Assembly: GCF_001411555.2 (NCBI RefSeq)
Contig: NC_049901.1
Location: 29,197,555 to 29,261,554, forward strand
DNA from: Juglans regia
Lineage: Eukaryota; Streptophyta; Magnoliopsida; Fagales; Juglandaceae
Length of the DNA: 64,000 nucleotides
Reading direction: 5' to 3'
Made by a program: the position numbers and the translations under genes. Each line of letters begins with the position of its first letter. The first letter of the stretch is position 1. The notes under the pieces are model-generated. The model saw only the letters and a list, made by a program, of their open reading frames with translations. It did not search any database and was not told the origin of the DNA. Positions 44,051 to 57,545 of the stretch are shown piece after piece.

Positions 44051-46642
44051 CTAATTTTGGGGCCATAAATAAATAACATGCATGAGTACTGGTGATGCCT
44101 CTTGTACATAAATAACATCTATCTATGCTAATTGTACTGGACAAAATTAGCTATTGGTAATATAACTGTACACCAATTATCTCTTGGTTAAATTTGATAT
44201 CTCATAAGCAGCTTTCCAATTCCAATGTCGATCTTTCAAACAAATATGACAAATGAAATAACTTTTAGCCAAAAAAGAACATTACAAAAAATACCATCAA
44301 TATATGATCAAATAGAAAAGGCATGAATTTAACTACAAACTTCTTTCATAGAATAATGCCGAAGGAAAAAATAAATTCCAAACTTTGCAATTCCAAACTT
44401 TGCAATCACTTAAACATTGAGGATTGTAGGATTCAAAAGACATAAAAAAACAATTTAATGTTGTAACAATAGTGCCAAACTATTGCAAGTAGTAGGAAAA
44501 AGTTTTACTTTCATTTTTATATAAGTTGATCATAATAATAATAGAGCTAACATATATATATGGAAAAAGAAAAAAGAAAGAGAATGCGACTCTAGTAGGT
44601 TGTGGGTGGTCTATTTCCATGATGTTTATGTTCATCTTGGGGTTGGTTTATTGGGTTTTATTCTACACATCATCCCTAAAAGCTCTCGTGATTTTCAGAT
44701 CCTGCATATATAGTGAAGCATAGCTATCAAAGGCTACCAAACAAAAGGTTGTGTTAATTGATAGTGAAATGCGTAAAATAATAAGTAGAGAATTGGCATT
44801 GATGCATACCATCATCAGACGAAGTTCCAAAGTTAGTTTGGAGCTCTTATTCACTGCTACTACTATCATTTTCATTATATTCATTCTCTTCCTCATCGAT
44901 GAAGTCTTCCTCATTGCCAAAGGTCGAATATTTGTGATCAGATATTGGGTTCGAGAATATTGTGACACCGGCAACATGAACTGGTTCTACATCAGACTTA
45001 TGCAAGGGATTCCTCGTGCCAGCATCATCATATTGTGGTTCTACCTCTTCGTATGATGGTTCGTTCTACCTCTACCTCGCTCCCTTCTTATTTGCATTTT
45101 GGTATTGTTCATGGATATTGTTCGTAGGTCTAAACTTTTATTTACTTCTATTTTTACAACCTCAAGTCAAGCCTTTCTCCATAGCTATAAAATATATGGG
45201 ATTCTATTGGTAGAAAACCATATATTTTCCTGTCATCAGCCTTTCTCCTTTGCTATCAAAACATCAAAACAAGCCATACATTATATACTTTTGTTGCTAC
45301 TTCATAGTTGTTGCAACTCGTCATCCTCTGTTTTTCATCCCCATTTCATCCCTTAAATCAAGCCACAAACATTGTAATATTTCTGTCCATAATTCTAACA
45401 TCCTTGAAAAACTAATTTTTAAACCCCAAGCCCACCACAAACAGACATTGACAAGTTTTCTCTACTCTTACCTATGTCACATGAATTGATGTTGTCATTT
45501 CCTTATCTTAAAGCATTTTGATGAACTAAGAGCAAACCTTTGATGACATCTTGGTGTCTAAAAGCTCTGTTCTGGCTTAAATTCCAATAAATTACGCGCA
45601 AAAAATTAAACAACTCCAGTAAATTGGCAGCAAGCTTCAAGAATCATATAATCAGATTTGATTGTCATTAGTAAATTCTTGAGAACCCATTTATAGCATG
45701 TTCATTCTTAAATGAGTAGGAATGTATTTGAAAAAATTATTGAATGTCCAATAGCTTCATCAATATAAGGGAATGAAAAGGGGAAAAAAAAACTTATTAC
45801 CTAATGGGCCTTTACGACGGAAGTTGCTTTGTGTGACTGACGGAAGTTGCTTTGTGCAACTGACGAAAGTTGCCAAAAGTGTGTCATGACTACCAACAAA
45901 TCTTGCCATAAGTCAGTGGCTGGGACAATGGGATAAATACAATCGACCTAATTATCTCGGTCCAACATGGGACAATTGTTTACCTCTCAACAACCTAATG
46001 CTTTGGACAATTTTCATGAAGGGGATAAGAGGGCCGATAGCCTCAAGAACAAATTGGGGCTTTTGGGATGACAGTTTGGTGGAGATTTTCGCCTGGAGGT
46101 ACGAGTATGCAGGATGCTCAAATCTGAGGTAAAGGAAGGTTAGAAGTTGAGAAACGAAATTCTTGAATGGAAAAAAAATTCTTGATGGACTCTCATACGA
46201 AATTCTTGAATGGAAAATCTTGGGTTATAGATCTAGCTTCAAACGAAATTCTTGAATGGCCAAAAACTTTCTGCTTTAGCGTTCAAATGGTTCTAGGGAA
46301 TTGATGGAAAACATATTTTTTGCGGTAAAAATCTGGTGGACTCTCATTTGCTGCGCAACTTCCCGTCGTGAGAAACTAGTGATTTTGCAGCAACAAGCAA
46401 GTATACATTTTAGCGTCCATTTATGGTTTCTCCGATATTTGGATTACTTGGTGTTAACTTTTATGTCGGCCCAAACTCACAGCGTATATGTTAAGTGTCA
46501 ATGCAACTACCTGGTGCAACTGTTCATAACACAGCAGATGTGTAATTAACACGGCATTTTTACTGCGTACATATATCGTTGGAAAAGGTCTCTTATTATG
46601 GCAAATTGTGGTCTATGGAAAAATAAACCGTGGCAAAAAGCC
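44051..46642. other. Intergenic, mostly unassigned
   Basis: A minus-strand open stretch at about 44845-45054 ends in a very acidic tail (NEEDFIDEEENEYNEND) of the kind seen in transposon ORFs, but the rest is unassignable. A 27-bp motif GACGGAAGTTGCTTTGTG repeats two to three times at 45828-45880, and GAAATTCTTGAATGG repeats at 46155-46260. No gene is supported. Confidence 0.4.
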
Positions 46643-46652
46643 ACTAATGTTG
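46643..46652. mobile_element. CACTA-like terminus
   Basis: TGTTGTAGTG is preceded by CCGTGGCAAAAAGCCACTAA, a CACTA right end with a GTGGCAAA sub-terminal motif. The same CGTGGCAAAAAGC motif is at about 56929. The matching left end is not found. Confidence 0.4.
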
Positions 46653-47000
46653 TAGTGTATCTAGTTTAAACTATTTTGTTACTCAATTAAAATTTTGGTT
46701 CAGTGTTTCCTTACATTCTTCGAGTATGTGGTCTTTAAGTTTCTCGGCCCATGAATAGGGTTGACTAAGTATCGTGACTAGCATATTTGGTGAATTGTAG
46801 GGAAATGTTGTCGAAATTTTTACTAACATTAGAGTTTTGGACTGAGTATATATGCAATATAGATGATAGTCTCTCGAATGAGATAGCACCAACTATCTTA
46901 TAAAATAGATGATAAACAAGTATGAATAGACACTTGATAGTGTTTATCCCATGAATTAGTTTTTCTTTTTTATAGATAGCCAACGAGTAGCGAAAATATA

Positions 47001-49688
47001 ATGGATAAGAGTTGGATGCTGTTGGGAGATAGACTTGGGCGAGACTATAAGGAGTATGGACAAGGGGTGAAGTTTTTTATGGAGTTTGCTCGCATGAGTG
47101 TTGAAAATCGAGGATTTATATGATGTCCGTGCAAAAAGTACAAAAATCTTAGTTCTTATTAATTTAGTGGTAGTGGATGAGCATTTATTTATAAATGGAA
47201 TTGATCCTAAATACTAACCTTGGGTCTTACATGATGAGCCATTTCTTAAAAGAGTTAGGTTTAGTAGCCAGGCCAATCAAATGGAGGAAGGTAATGACAT
47301 CAACGTGGATGACATAAATGTGGATGCTTCTAATGACAGTGATATAATGGAGTGGATATAACTAAGATGTTAGGCGATCTGGGTGCAGGAATATTTGGGA
47401 CAAGGGATGGAGAAGCAACATCTACACAATCATTTAAGGGAAATGGAAACTTTGGAAGACTGTGGGAGGATGCACAACGAGAACTGTAAGAGGGGTGCAC
47501 CCGTCATAGCAAGTTGTCTTTCATGGTGAGGTTGCTCCATATTAAGTCTATTTGTCGTATTTCTGTAAAGGCCATCAACATGTTGCTAGAATTATTTAAG
47601 GAGGCTATCCCTTAGGACAACGTAGTACCTTGTAATTTTTATAAAATGAAGCAATTAAACCGAGGGTTAGGATTTGATTATAATATCATCCACGCTTGTA
47701 AAAATGATTGTGTTATCTTCTAGCAACAATATGCAGAATTTAATTCATGTATGAGTCAAGATGGACATCCGATAAGCGTAATGTACCCCAAAAAGTGTTA
47801 AGACATTTTCCTTTGATTCCTCAATTTCAAAGATTGTTTATGTCCCAGTTGACTGCGAAAGATATGTCTTGACATCACACAGAAAGAATTCAAATTGAAA
47901 ACTTCCTCTCGCATCCTGCATATTCCTTACAATGGAAGAACTTTGACATTGAGTATCCATGGTTTGCCAAAAAGCCTCGCAATGTATGTCTTGGTTTAGC
48001 AATGAATGATTTTAATCCATTTGACAACATGAGCACTTCTCATAGTACTTGGTCTGTCATATTAATGCCCTATAACTTGCCACCTTGGAAGTGTATGAAG
48101 GATTTGTATTTTATGATGACTTTACTAATACCAAAGCCAAGGTCACTAGGGAACGAATTATATGTATATCTGCAACTACTGATTGTAGAGTTGAAAGAAT
48201 TGTTGGATCAGGGTGTCAATACATATAATACGGCCTCGTCGCGGGAGTTCAAGATGCATGTTGCAGTGATGTGGACATACCTTTTGAACGGCTTAACAGT
48301 ACATATGATGCGGTTCAATATAGATGGATGTATCCTATTGAATGGTTTTTGAAAATACTTAAGCTATATGTGGGAAATAAAGTTTGTCCAGAAGGTTCTA
48401 CTGCAAAGTCATACATTGATAATGAGTGGCATACTTTTTGTTTAATGTATTTTCGTGGAGCTGATACTAGATTTATGAGACTGAATCGAAATTATGAAGG
48501 TGGACAAATGAGAGTCTCATCGGCATTTTCTATGTTTTCCCAGACCGTACGTCCCATAGTAGCACAAGGGGGCTATGACCTATGTGGGCAAGAGTTTGGA
48601 AGAGCTCGATGATATGCCTTGAATAACTGTGCAGAGATTGACTACTACTTAAGGTTACTGATAATCCTCTGAATCAATAGTATCTTTAAGTTCATGTATA
48701 ATAATATAGTATAACTTTTCAATCAAATAATATAGTATAACTTGGTACAAATTAATAGTCACCATGAACATGCGTATCGAACATATACAACAATTGCGCA
48801 CTGATGGTTTAATTGACGTAGAAAAAAAGCAAGAAAAGGAATTTGCCTCGTGGTTTGAACATATGGTATTACTAAAAAAATATCTTATTATCTACGAACT
48901 TCATATCACTAAACTTCACTTTCTTTTATTTGACATTGATAAAACTTTAATAATATTTATTGATGTAGGTTGTATCAAAATATGGTGAAAATTTAGAAGA
49001 AATCTCACCAAAACTGTATGCTCTGGAACGTGGTCCGTCCAGATGGGCCATTCAATACTCTGGATGTTTGGTGTGTGGATATAGATTTCACACGTGTGAG
49101 AAAAAATGATATAGAAAAACACAAAATTGTGGGGTCGTAGTCGAAGGAAGCTATGAGGAGGATAACATTGACTTTTATGGAGTTGTAGAAGATATCATAA
49201 CGTTAAAGTACGTGGGGGGATATATGGTTTGGTTGTTTAAATGTAATTGGTGGGATGTCTAAAATCCTAGGTTAGGAGTACGTAACGATGAATATTTTGT
49301 AAGAGTCAATATATCTCGCACATGGTATGAGGACGATAATTTTGTTCTCACTTGTCACGTGAATCAACTTTTTTATTTAGATGATTTGGAGTACGGAAAC
49401 CCATGGCAGGTAATGGAAAGGTTTGCACCAAAAAATGTATATGATTACATTCCAGTGGCAAACGAACCACATGAAGAAGTTGATAGTCCAGCAGATGAAA
49501 AAATATATCAAGAAAACGAATAAAACATCAATCTATTTGTTGATCCAAGCAAATATGATATGCTCCCATTGCGTAGAGAAGAAGTTCAACCCGAAGTAAT
49601 AGAGGGTGAAATGTCGGAAGAACATGAATCAACTAAAGTGTCTTTTAAGGATAAGGGCGACCAGTCCAACAAAACTGATAATGAATGA
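47001..49688 (+). pseudogene. CACTA (En/Spm) TNP2-type transposase, degenerate
   Basis: Starting at ATGGATAAGAGTTGG it reads the transposase-associated domain (MDKSWMLL, FMEFARMS, CPCKKYKN), then EHLFINGIDPKY, the TNP2 block FSKLSFMV-type (KLSFMVRLLHIKSI, LLELFKEAIP, FDYNIIHACKNDC), the long conserved PRNVCLGLAMNDFNPF, STWSVILMPYNLPPW and PKPRSLGNELYVYLQ blocks, a DUF4218-like stretch (YRWMYPIEW, VCPEGSTAKSYI), and a DUF4216-like stretch (FYGVVEDIITLKYVGG) with an acidic C-terminus. Many frameshifts and stops occur, and the middle of the transposase between the LYVYLQ and RWMYPIEW regions is deleted. It encoded the DDE-type transposase in the nucleus but cannot now do so. Confidence 0.88.
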
Positions 49689-49725
49689 ATTTCAAATATA
49701 TACTTGTGAAGTATCATTTTTATAA

Positions 49726-49896
49726 GAGTAATGCTAGAGAGAAGCCACTATAGCAGTGCACACTTTGCACTCACTGTGTAGCTGCTTCTAGTTGATTGTT
49801 TCCAACACTCATTTGGGGAAATGTGTGGTCTACATGATGCTACATCATGTGTGCAAAATGGATGTACTTAATAGTGGCTTCTATCTATATTTATTC
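49726..49896. mobile_element. Mutator-like MITE, 171 bp, with 9-bp target duplication
   Basis: The left end GAGTAATGCTAGAGAGAAGC and the complement of the right end, GAATAAATATAGATAGAAGC, pair over about 26 bp. TTTTTATAA occurs at both sides (49717-49725 and 49897-49905), a perfect 9-bp duplication as made by MULEs. It lies between the two genes of the CACTA remnant. Confidence 0.85.
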
Positions 49897-50219
49897 TTTT
49901 TATAAATATCCGTAACGTTTGTTCAAATAAGAATTTATTACAATTTCAAATAGATATGTATTTCAAACGCAAAGCAACACATGTGCCATCCCATCCATTA
50001 CCAACTCCCCGTGTGGTTCATCTGCCATCAATAGTGGGCCAACATCACCAGACCAAGAACAATGTATTTTATCAAATTAAATACCACATTTAATGCTCGA
50101 TTTAAGTAACATGTTTCTATAAAAATAAAATAATTTATTAAAAATATATGCTTTAATGACTGTATATATAGCTGTTGTAAGCCAGTGCCGCAGTTGAGGC
50201 ACTACGAGGGGTGTCTGCA

Positions 50220-51523
50220 TAGAGAAAGTAAGAAAATTGGGTAAAATTAAAGTTGATATTCCTGATGATCATACCGGTGGCTCTGAGGATTTGGCAGATT
50301 GACTTGCTTCTTATGTCGGTACCCTTACTTGCACGTATGCACCGATGGCTACATCATCCTGGGTTAAAGTTCTCCAAGATGTGAAAGACCACATAAAAAA
50401 TCGTTGCTTGGTAATAAGTTACTTTCCAAGAAACTAAGTATAACATGTTAACTTAAAGTTACTTTGTATTTATTCTAATTGTGTATAATTTTTGAAAGGA
50501 CGAGTTTAAACTTAATTTTGACCGACAAGAGGATTGACTAACGGTTGAGGAATTGATGTTGAATGCATTCCGGAGGTACAAAGGTTGATGTCATGCACAC
50601 TATCAGAAATTCAGTACTACAACAAAGGCGCCAAAATCCATTCCAAGCAATGCCATCAAACGAATGGCAGAATGTTTGTGATATATTTGAAAATCCTACT
50701 TATTAGGTAATTTCGCTACTATCTTTTTTTAATAGTATATGATAGATGTATTAAATATATAGACATAATATTTTTTTAGCAACAAAGCATTGTGAACAAA
50801 GCAAATGAATTAAATTTAACGATACACCATCATGCGGGTTCTACATCTTTTCATCATTTGTCTAAAAAAATGGAAACTTATTCTAGTCCCCGTTAAATAT
50901 TAATATATAATACACTTTTCTAATTTAAATATTAATAAAGATTTTTTTTTGTAGGAAGAAGAAAGTCCTACTGACTATAATCTGACCCTATTGTATCCTA
51001 AAGCACGTAAAAATCGTGATGATGTTTGGACCAGTCTCAAAGTAGAAGTAAATTATGTAAGTTTAAGTTTTTTTAATTCCATTGTCTAATAATATTTTTG
51101 TTAGTTATACTAATTTTAATTTTTGTTTGGTCGAACAAGATGATATCTCTTTAGGAAACTACTGTGGATCCATCAGATGAATCATCTGTCAACGATGCTC
51201 AAATAATTTCTCAAGTTCTTCGATCACGTTATTGATATTTGAGGGGCTTAGGACGTTGTATGAAGTCATCTTCAGCATCATCATTATCTTCTAAAGCCAG
51301 ATCGAATGACGACAAGACGAATGAATTAGAGGAAACAATACTTGAGATAAAACGATTGAGGTCCAAGGAAAAAGAGTTGCTGACCCGATTAGATCAAGCA
51401 GCGGATTTAGAGGCGAGATTAGAAGAGAACGTGCAGAAGAGGCTGGAGTTAAATAACCAAAAAATGTTTGAAATGTGGCAATTAATGATGTTCCAAAACT
51501 CTATGCCACCACTACAATCTTAA
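50220..51523 (+). pseudogene. CACTA second gene, Ptta/Transposase_24 type, degenerate
   Basis: Exon-like blocks in order: KLGKIKVDIPDDHTGGSE (50235), SSWVKVLQDVKDHIKNRC (50355), DEFKLNFDRQED (50500), ELNLTIHHHAGSTSFHHLSK (50805), EEESPTDYNLTLLYPKA (50955) and a Ser-rich then coiled-coil C-terminus (51239-51523: ELEETILEIKRLRSKEKELL). Stops in several blocks and weak splice sites mark it as dead. The final 94 codons are still open. It has the same exon plan as 2932-3956. Confidence 0.8.
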
Positions 51524-51639
51524 AATTTATTTTTTCTTTAATTGTCTTTCTATTATGATGTTTCAAAACATTTGAACAATTGTGATATTTGAATTGTAAT
51601 TTGTGTAATATTAGTATAATTTTTTTAATTAAATTCTAT

Positions 51640-51910
51640 TATGTATAATTAATACCGTTCGAATGATAAATAATCAGTTCGAATGATAAATTATCATTTA
51701 TAAATCCATTTGAACAAAAAAAAATCCATTCGAACAAAAACTAATCCATTCGAATGACAACCGAGAAATACAGTCTATACGACCATTCAAACAATAAAAT
51801 ATCTGTTTGAACAACATTAATATGCAAAATCCCGTTCGAACATACAGAAGTTTCGAAAATAAAAAGTCTGTTCGAACGGATAGAATTTATGTTCGAACAC
51901 AAGTCATTTG
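51640..51910 (+). mobile_element. CACTA sub-terminal repeats
   Basis: More than ten GTTCGAA-type motifs (ATTCGAACA, GTTCGAACGG, TTTGAACAA) occur in both orientations. They match those at 4090-4540, so the two CACTA remnants belong to the same family. The terminal inverted repeat itself is not found; an LTR is inserted just beyond. Confidence 0.7.
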
Positions 51911-52193
51911 AAAAATTAATTAGTCATTTGACACTAGTACCACATGTCAAGTACTGTGAAAAGTGTTCATCTTATGAAAGGTGCCGACTCCATAATCTAA
52001 TCAAAGACGCATATTACGAGCTTCTTGGGCAAACCTTGAGTATTCTACGTTGAATTCATTCCTCTACATTCCTCTAGTGGAAATAGAAAGAATGTGACAA
52101 CAAATTCTCGAGTCATGTTACCTCATACTTGCAACTTTCAAAGGAAACATAAATAATCTTGATAATTTTGGTATCAACGAAAAATACATCAAT

Positions 52194-55100
52194 TGTAACA
52201 CTCAATCCCAACACCAAACCCGTGAACTATTAATTTATTGAGGTTGATATTTACGAGAAGTCCATTTGAGATTTAATGAGTAATTTTGAATAGACCAAAT
52301 GTCCAAAATTTTTATTACGGTGGAATATGGATTTTTTATTCGACATTGGTAATTGGCTCAAAAACAATTGAAGGAACGAGTTGGTTTATTTCAGAATTTG
52401 AGGCTATGCCCATTAGAATTATTGAATACTTGGCCCATGAAAATTTGTAGGCAAATCCTAGAATATAATTAGACCCGTTAAACGAGTAACCTGGAGCCCA
52501 AATACATAGGTCAGACCCAAGAAATGACCCATCCCTAGACCCATGGAAATTGAGCAACCCGTGTGTATAAAGGCTCTCCCTCATGCACGTAAGTCTGGAT
52601 CTTCAACCTAGAGCTAGGGTTGCCATAGTAGTTTCATGGTTTCTCACTACCAGGTGTTTCCCTTCAGACCACGGCTAGCCTCTTGATAAGTATTATTTTT
52701 ATGTGATTTTTATAATTTGTTTATTTATGAAAAGTATCATTTCCCCTTCAATATATTGATTTTATTTTATTTCTATATATTTTTATTTATTTTCTTAAAT
52801 TTGAAGGAATGAGAAGACTTAGTGTAAAAGAAGAGCATTTTGGTACAAAATAAGAGACTACGGATCCAGAACGATAAGAAGTAGCGAGATCTGAAGAGAG
52901 CCGACGAGATTTGGACTAGGAGCCTTGTCTCGTAGGCAGCAAAGAGATTTCTCTCGCCCAAAGGCGAGAAGCTTACCTCTCGTTAGGCAATGAGACTCAC
53001 GACCAGAAGACGCGAAGATTTGGTGACAAGGCTCTAGGAGGTTAGATTGGGAGACTAGTCTAAACGACCAACTTAATAGACTAACCTAAATGACATCGTG
53101 GGCAACAACTAAAAAATGCAAAATGAGTGTTTCATCCCAGTCAGGAGTCTTTCCACTCGATAGGCGAGGAGATGGACGTGTGGTCTTTGTGACCTCCACG
53201 CCCATTCATTTGTAACCTCCACGCCAGTTATATTCATTGCACACGACATCTACTCAGTGGGATAATTCCTCCCAGCCAGGATTAATCTGCTGCTGACCAC
53301 CAAATCCGAGTTCAGCAATCATTTTGTTGGCGACCAAATCCTCTCGAACCCCGCAATTCAACCTGCATATCCCTAAATCTTCCATTTTAGATAATCCTGT
53401 TATTCTTGGGATAATTACTTTTATGTTAGAAACTATTTTCCAGATCTTTAAGCAAGCTTGTAGCCTCAGTTATCTTATTTCCAGATTTGAATTTTAACAT
53501 CTATTTAATCTCATCTTGTGGGATGAATAAGGTGGTTTAGAATCGGAGTTGAGAGTTTTTATGTTTTTGAGTTTGTGTTTAGAGTTCCAGAATTTATCTT
53601 TGAAGTGTTCTTTCGAGAAGGTGGAACAAGAGGGCAGAGGCGAGAGTCGTATACTTTATCAACCGACTTCAACAAAGAACATCGATTTTATTTTTTTTAA
53701 TTCCATTATGAACAAATTTTATTTTCTAGAACTTTGATATAGCCTAACATTGAACACAGTTTATATTACAAGTTATTTTATTTTCAATATTTTCATGATT
53801 GAGTGTTTATTTATTGTTCTCAATGCTTACAATTTTCTAACTAACTATTGTTCGATCTATTGAATCATTATGAGACTGAGAGGTGATTTGTGATTAAACC
53901 TCTAGAATTAAACACAATTAGTTGAGTGAAAGATGAGATGCTTTACCGCGACTAATGTGATTTTCAAGAAAACTTCAAAGAACTTCAATTAGTTAAATTC
54001 ACATAGAAATATGAAATTATTAGTTAGAGATATTTTTGATATTGTTCAAGAAAAAATATTGAATAGTTAAGAGATTATTATCATCAAGTTGAGATAATTG
54101 GGATTCTATAACAAGGAAGAATAAATTGTGTGAGATTTGCTAGGTGAAGTCAAATACTCTAGATCTATTCTTATTATTTTTAAAATCTTAATTTTAATGC
54201 TTTTGTCTTTAGTTTAATTTAGATAAACTATTCTTCAAATTTCGATTTTCTAAATAGAAATTAATTTAGTCAATTTCAATACTCAACAGCATAATTATTT
54301 CCTGTGGGTTTGATAAACGTTTTCTTTAAAACACTACTTGTTACTATACACTTGCAGATATATTTTTATGCGAATACCTCTCTCCATAGTGTAGTGAAGC
54401 CAACCTTCAGCCCACTGTAAACCACAACTCCTACACTTGACGACGTTGCACCACTGAAGCCAATGAGCTGCCCGTCCACATCGCTGTAACCATGCTACCA
54501 TCCCTACAACACCAAGTGCTGCCAACCACCGTATCACTCCTCTTGATGATAATAATCGAAACTGCTCTGTTTTAAGCCCATGGAAACAGAGCAACGTTGC
54601 CAAAACTGAGAGCAAGCCGCACGCTTCCTCGCGTGCCACCATGGATCACCGAGCGACACCACAATGGACGAGCTTCTTCCACTGCCCAAGGCCTTCTCCG
54701 TGACCACCACCTAAAGCCACCATCGTCCTTTTTTTGTTGGAAGCAAAAAGTAGCAACTTTTCTTGCTCCTCCGCCCTGCTCTACCTTACACCACTGGGCG
54801 CAATCTTGCCGCTGCACGTAGTGGTCAACCAACATGGAAGCCAACCCTCCACTCATCTCGGTCATCCCACGTTGCCACCTCCACTTTGTAGGAAAAACAT
54901 AGCCACCTCCACTTTGTAGGAAAAACATAGCCACAAATCCACGTTGCATGCCCTTTTCGTACGGCCTCTGATCTGTTCTCCTATGTTTTAAACTTGCGTG
55001 ATCTTAACCGTTGAAGTTAGGTAAATACCCCTGCCAATAAGTGTTGATCGTAGAATTAATATTTTATGACATGATTCAGATAAAATAAAGAAAAATTAAG

Positions 55101-56472
55101 TGTTTGAAGGTGGAAAATAATTTAGACTTTGATGTATTAGTCGGAGATATTAAATGGATATCGATGAATTTGAGAAGTAATATAATTTTAAGGTTAGGGA
55201 AATTTTAGAAATTTAGGAAAAATATGTTATTTTAGTATTTCAAAGTATTGAAATACGTGTTTGATTAAAAATTTATGGAAGTTACGTGACTATTTTATAG
55301 GTGATGATTAATATTTGCTCAGCACTATTGTGAAAAAATTCTGAAATGCTAAAAAGTCTAAGTAAGCAGGATTCTTATACTAGACTTTGCATAAAATGAT
55401 TGGACTGATGTTGATTTTATAAAAAAATATGCATGTTTTGTTATGAAAAGAAAATCTTGAAAACAACCTCACTCATTTTATCTGTATTCACATAAAATCC
55501 CGTTGAAGAAGATAAAATATTTTTTATCATAATTGGTGTAGACATGAGCTATTTTTGGCATTCTATTTCTGAATTATGCAAAAAGAGGGAATATGAAAAT
55601 TTGTGCATGATTATATGAAGATGATCCAAATTAGTTATGTATTCTGATATGATATGATGTGATTTTTGAAAACCTCTGACATGACATTATGTTTTTGTTC
55701 TATTCTGTTTTGACCTTGTCACGGGTGTAAAATTGTGTCCTTTGTTCAGGTTGGTACCAACATTTTTTATTTTCAATGCACCCACTTTGGAAGCCAAAGT
55801 GATTTTTTGCATTCTGTTATACCACTATGAATAAGGGGAAGATTTTACATTCTGTTTTTACTCGGTTGGCCGTCAAGGTTTGCACAACCCTACCACGGGG
55901 GGTTAAATATGAAATTATGTTCTTATATGATGTTTCAGTTATGTTATACCAAATGAATTTTGAATAAGGATATTTTTAAAGTTTCGCTTTGATATTTTCG
56001 ATAACATTTTATGATTTCCGCATTTTGAAAGTATAAATATTTTACTCTGTCTTTTGAACTCTGTAAATGCTCATGTTTACATACTAGTATATGTTTTATA
56101 CTTCTTAAGTTGTTGATAACTCACCCCTTATTTCCACAATATTTTTTAGATAATTTCAATATTTCAGCTGAGGATCAAGATTAAGGAGCGTGGGTGAGAT
56201 GATTGAAGATGGTGGATTAAGCATAGAAGGTTTCTATGAGCGCTAGGGAATTTTATTAAATAATTTTATCGTGTTCTGATGACGTGATATGTTGAGAGGC
56301 TAACATTTATATTAAGACTTTGTGTTGTTATTAGTTAATTATTTTGGAATAGTTGGTTTAAAACATTGAGGTTTATGTGTAATTAGGAACTTGGATTTTA
56401 TATTTATACGGTGATATATTATTTTGAGGGACAAGAGTAACTTTCCAACCCCTCCAGAGCTGGGGTGTTACA
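52194..56472 (+). mobile_element. Solo gypsy LTR with TCAAT target duplication and a nested insertion
   Basis: It begins TGTAACACTCAAT and ends GCTGGGGTGTTACA, flanked by TCAAT at 52189-52193 and 56473-56477. Removing the insertion at 52684-54376 leaves about 2.59 kb. The 3' half has the same module as the other LTRs (AGTCTAAGTAAGCAGGATTC at 55357; GTTGATAACTCACCCC at 56111). Confidence 0.88.
52684..54376 (+). mobile_element. TGATAAG element, 1.69 kb, nested, with CCTCT flanks
   Basis: It starts TGATAAGTATTATTTTTATG and ends TTTTTATGCGAATA, with CCTCT at 52679-52683 and 54377-54381. The 3' part has the CCTGTGGGTTTGATAAACG phrase often seen in plant LTRs near their 3' end, so it may be a solo LTR of a TG...TA family or a non-autonomous element. 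There is no protein. Its first 740 bp or so recur truncated in the array at 38802, 40630 and 42460. Confidence 0.7.
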
Positions 56473-57359
56473 TCAATACTTTTTGTGTTACATTGCGTTT
56501 ATTATATTACTCATCTTGATTAATTCATGGTAGACTGGACACTCAGGATAATCATCCGCCTACAACAGATATGGTCTTTTACCACGACTAATTTTACGGA
56601 GTAGCTAAAGTGACTTTTAGCAACCAAAAATGCATTGCTGGAAACATTGTGCCGATATTAGGCAATACATTTCTGAGCAATTCGCTGCAAATAGTAGAGG
56701 GTATTTGCCACGATTATTATGAAACCTGAGGCATTGCTTTCGACCATATTTTGAGTTTTTGCCACAAAAATGTTTTCGCCGCAAATCAAACATTTTGCAC
56801 GACTTTTTTGCCTAAAATACTTTTTGCTATCTGAGACGTTTTTCTTTGTTGTTGTTCACCTGTGGTGCAAAATGGTGGTAAATGGTTTTTTGCCTTGATT
56901 TTCTTGCTATTTGCCACGAGTTATAATCGTGGCAAAAAGCATTATCTGATAGCATACTGGAACCATCATTCTTATTTGCGTGGATATTATTATAACAAAA
57001 GCCGGGTCCTCGATTCCTTTGCTTCGTAAAAGTAATAAGGCATGACATTGTGATTATTCACTGAGAGGAAATTTAACTGGAATTCGCATACATGCAAACC
57101 AAAACTTAGGATTAAATGAGAGAGATATTAGGACTTGGAGAAAAATCTCATTTAATTTCCATTAAGATGAAGACAAGGTAAAAATAGGAGAGGCAAGACA
57201 CAGCCACATGTCATCAGCATGACTGCCTCGTGGAGAGTAAAAAATCCGTCTTTACGAATCTTCCTGGTTTGAAACCAGACCACTCCCTGATCTCTTATTT
57301 CCTTTTATTTTTACACCTGACTCTTCCAAAGCATCTATCTCTCTTAGTCTTGTTTTGTT
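56473..57359. other. CACTA-like non-coding remnant
   Basis: There are repeated TTTGCCAC / GTGGCAAA motifs in both orientations (56596-56960) and CCTACAACAGA at 56562, a decayed CACTACAACA-like end. No ORF is supported. Confidence 0.35.
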
Positions 57360-57545
57360 GCGCAGTTTAAATGAGATGATATGAGATATTTTGTTAAAAA
57401 TTGAATAAAATATTATTATAATATAATTTTTAATATTATTATTATTTTAAAATTTAAAAAAATTGAATTATTTATTATCTTTTGTATAGGAGTTTAGAAA
57501 AATTGTAATAATAAGATGAGACAGGTTTGCGTATCCAAACCAAGT
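57360..57545. mobile_element. MITE related to the one at 6263
   Basis: AATGAGATGATATGAGATAT on the left, AATAAGATGAGACAGGTTTG on the right, and an ATTATTATTATTTTAAAATTTAAA core shared with 6310-6400. The outer ends are worn. Confidence 0.5.

Noticed and set aside
45016..45489. Overlapping + strand hydrophobic frames that might be small membrane proteins
   Set aside because: No family signature, overlapping frames of similar length, and AT-rich composition.
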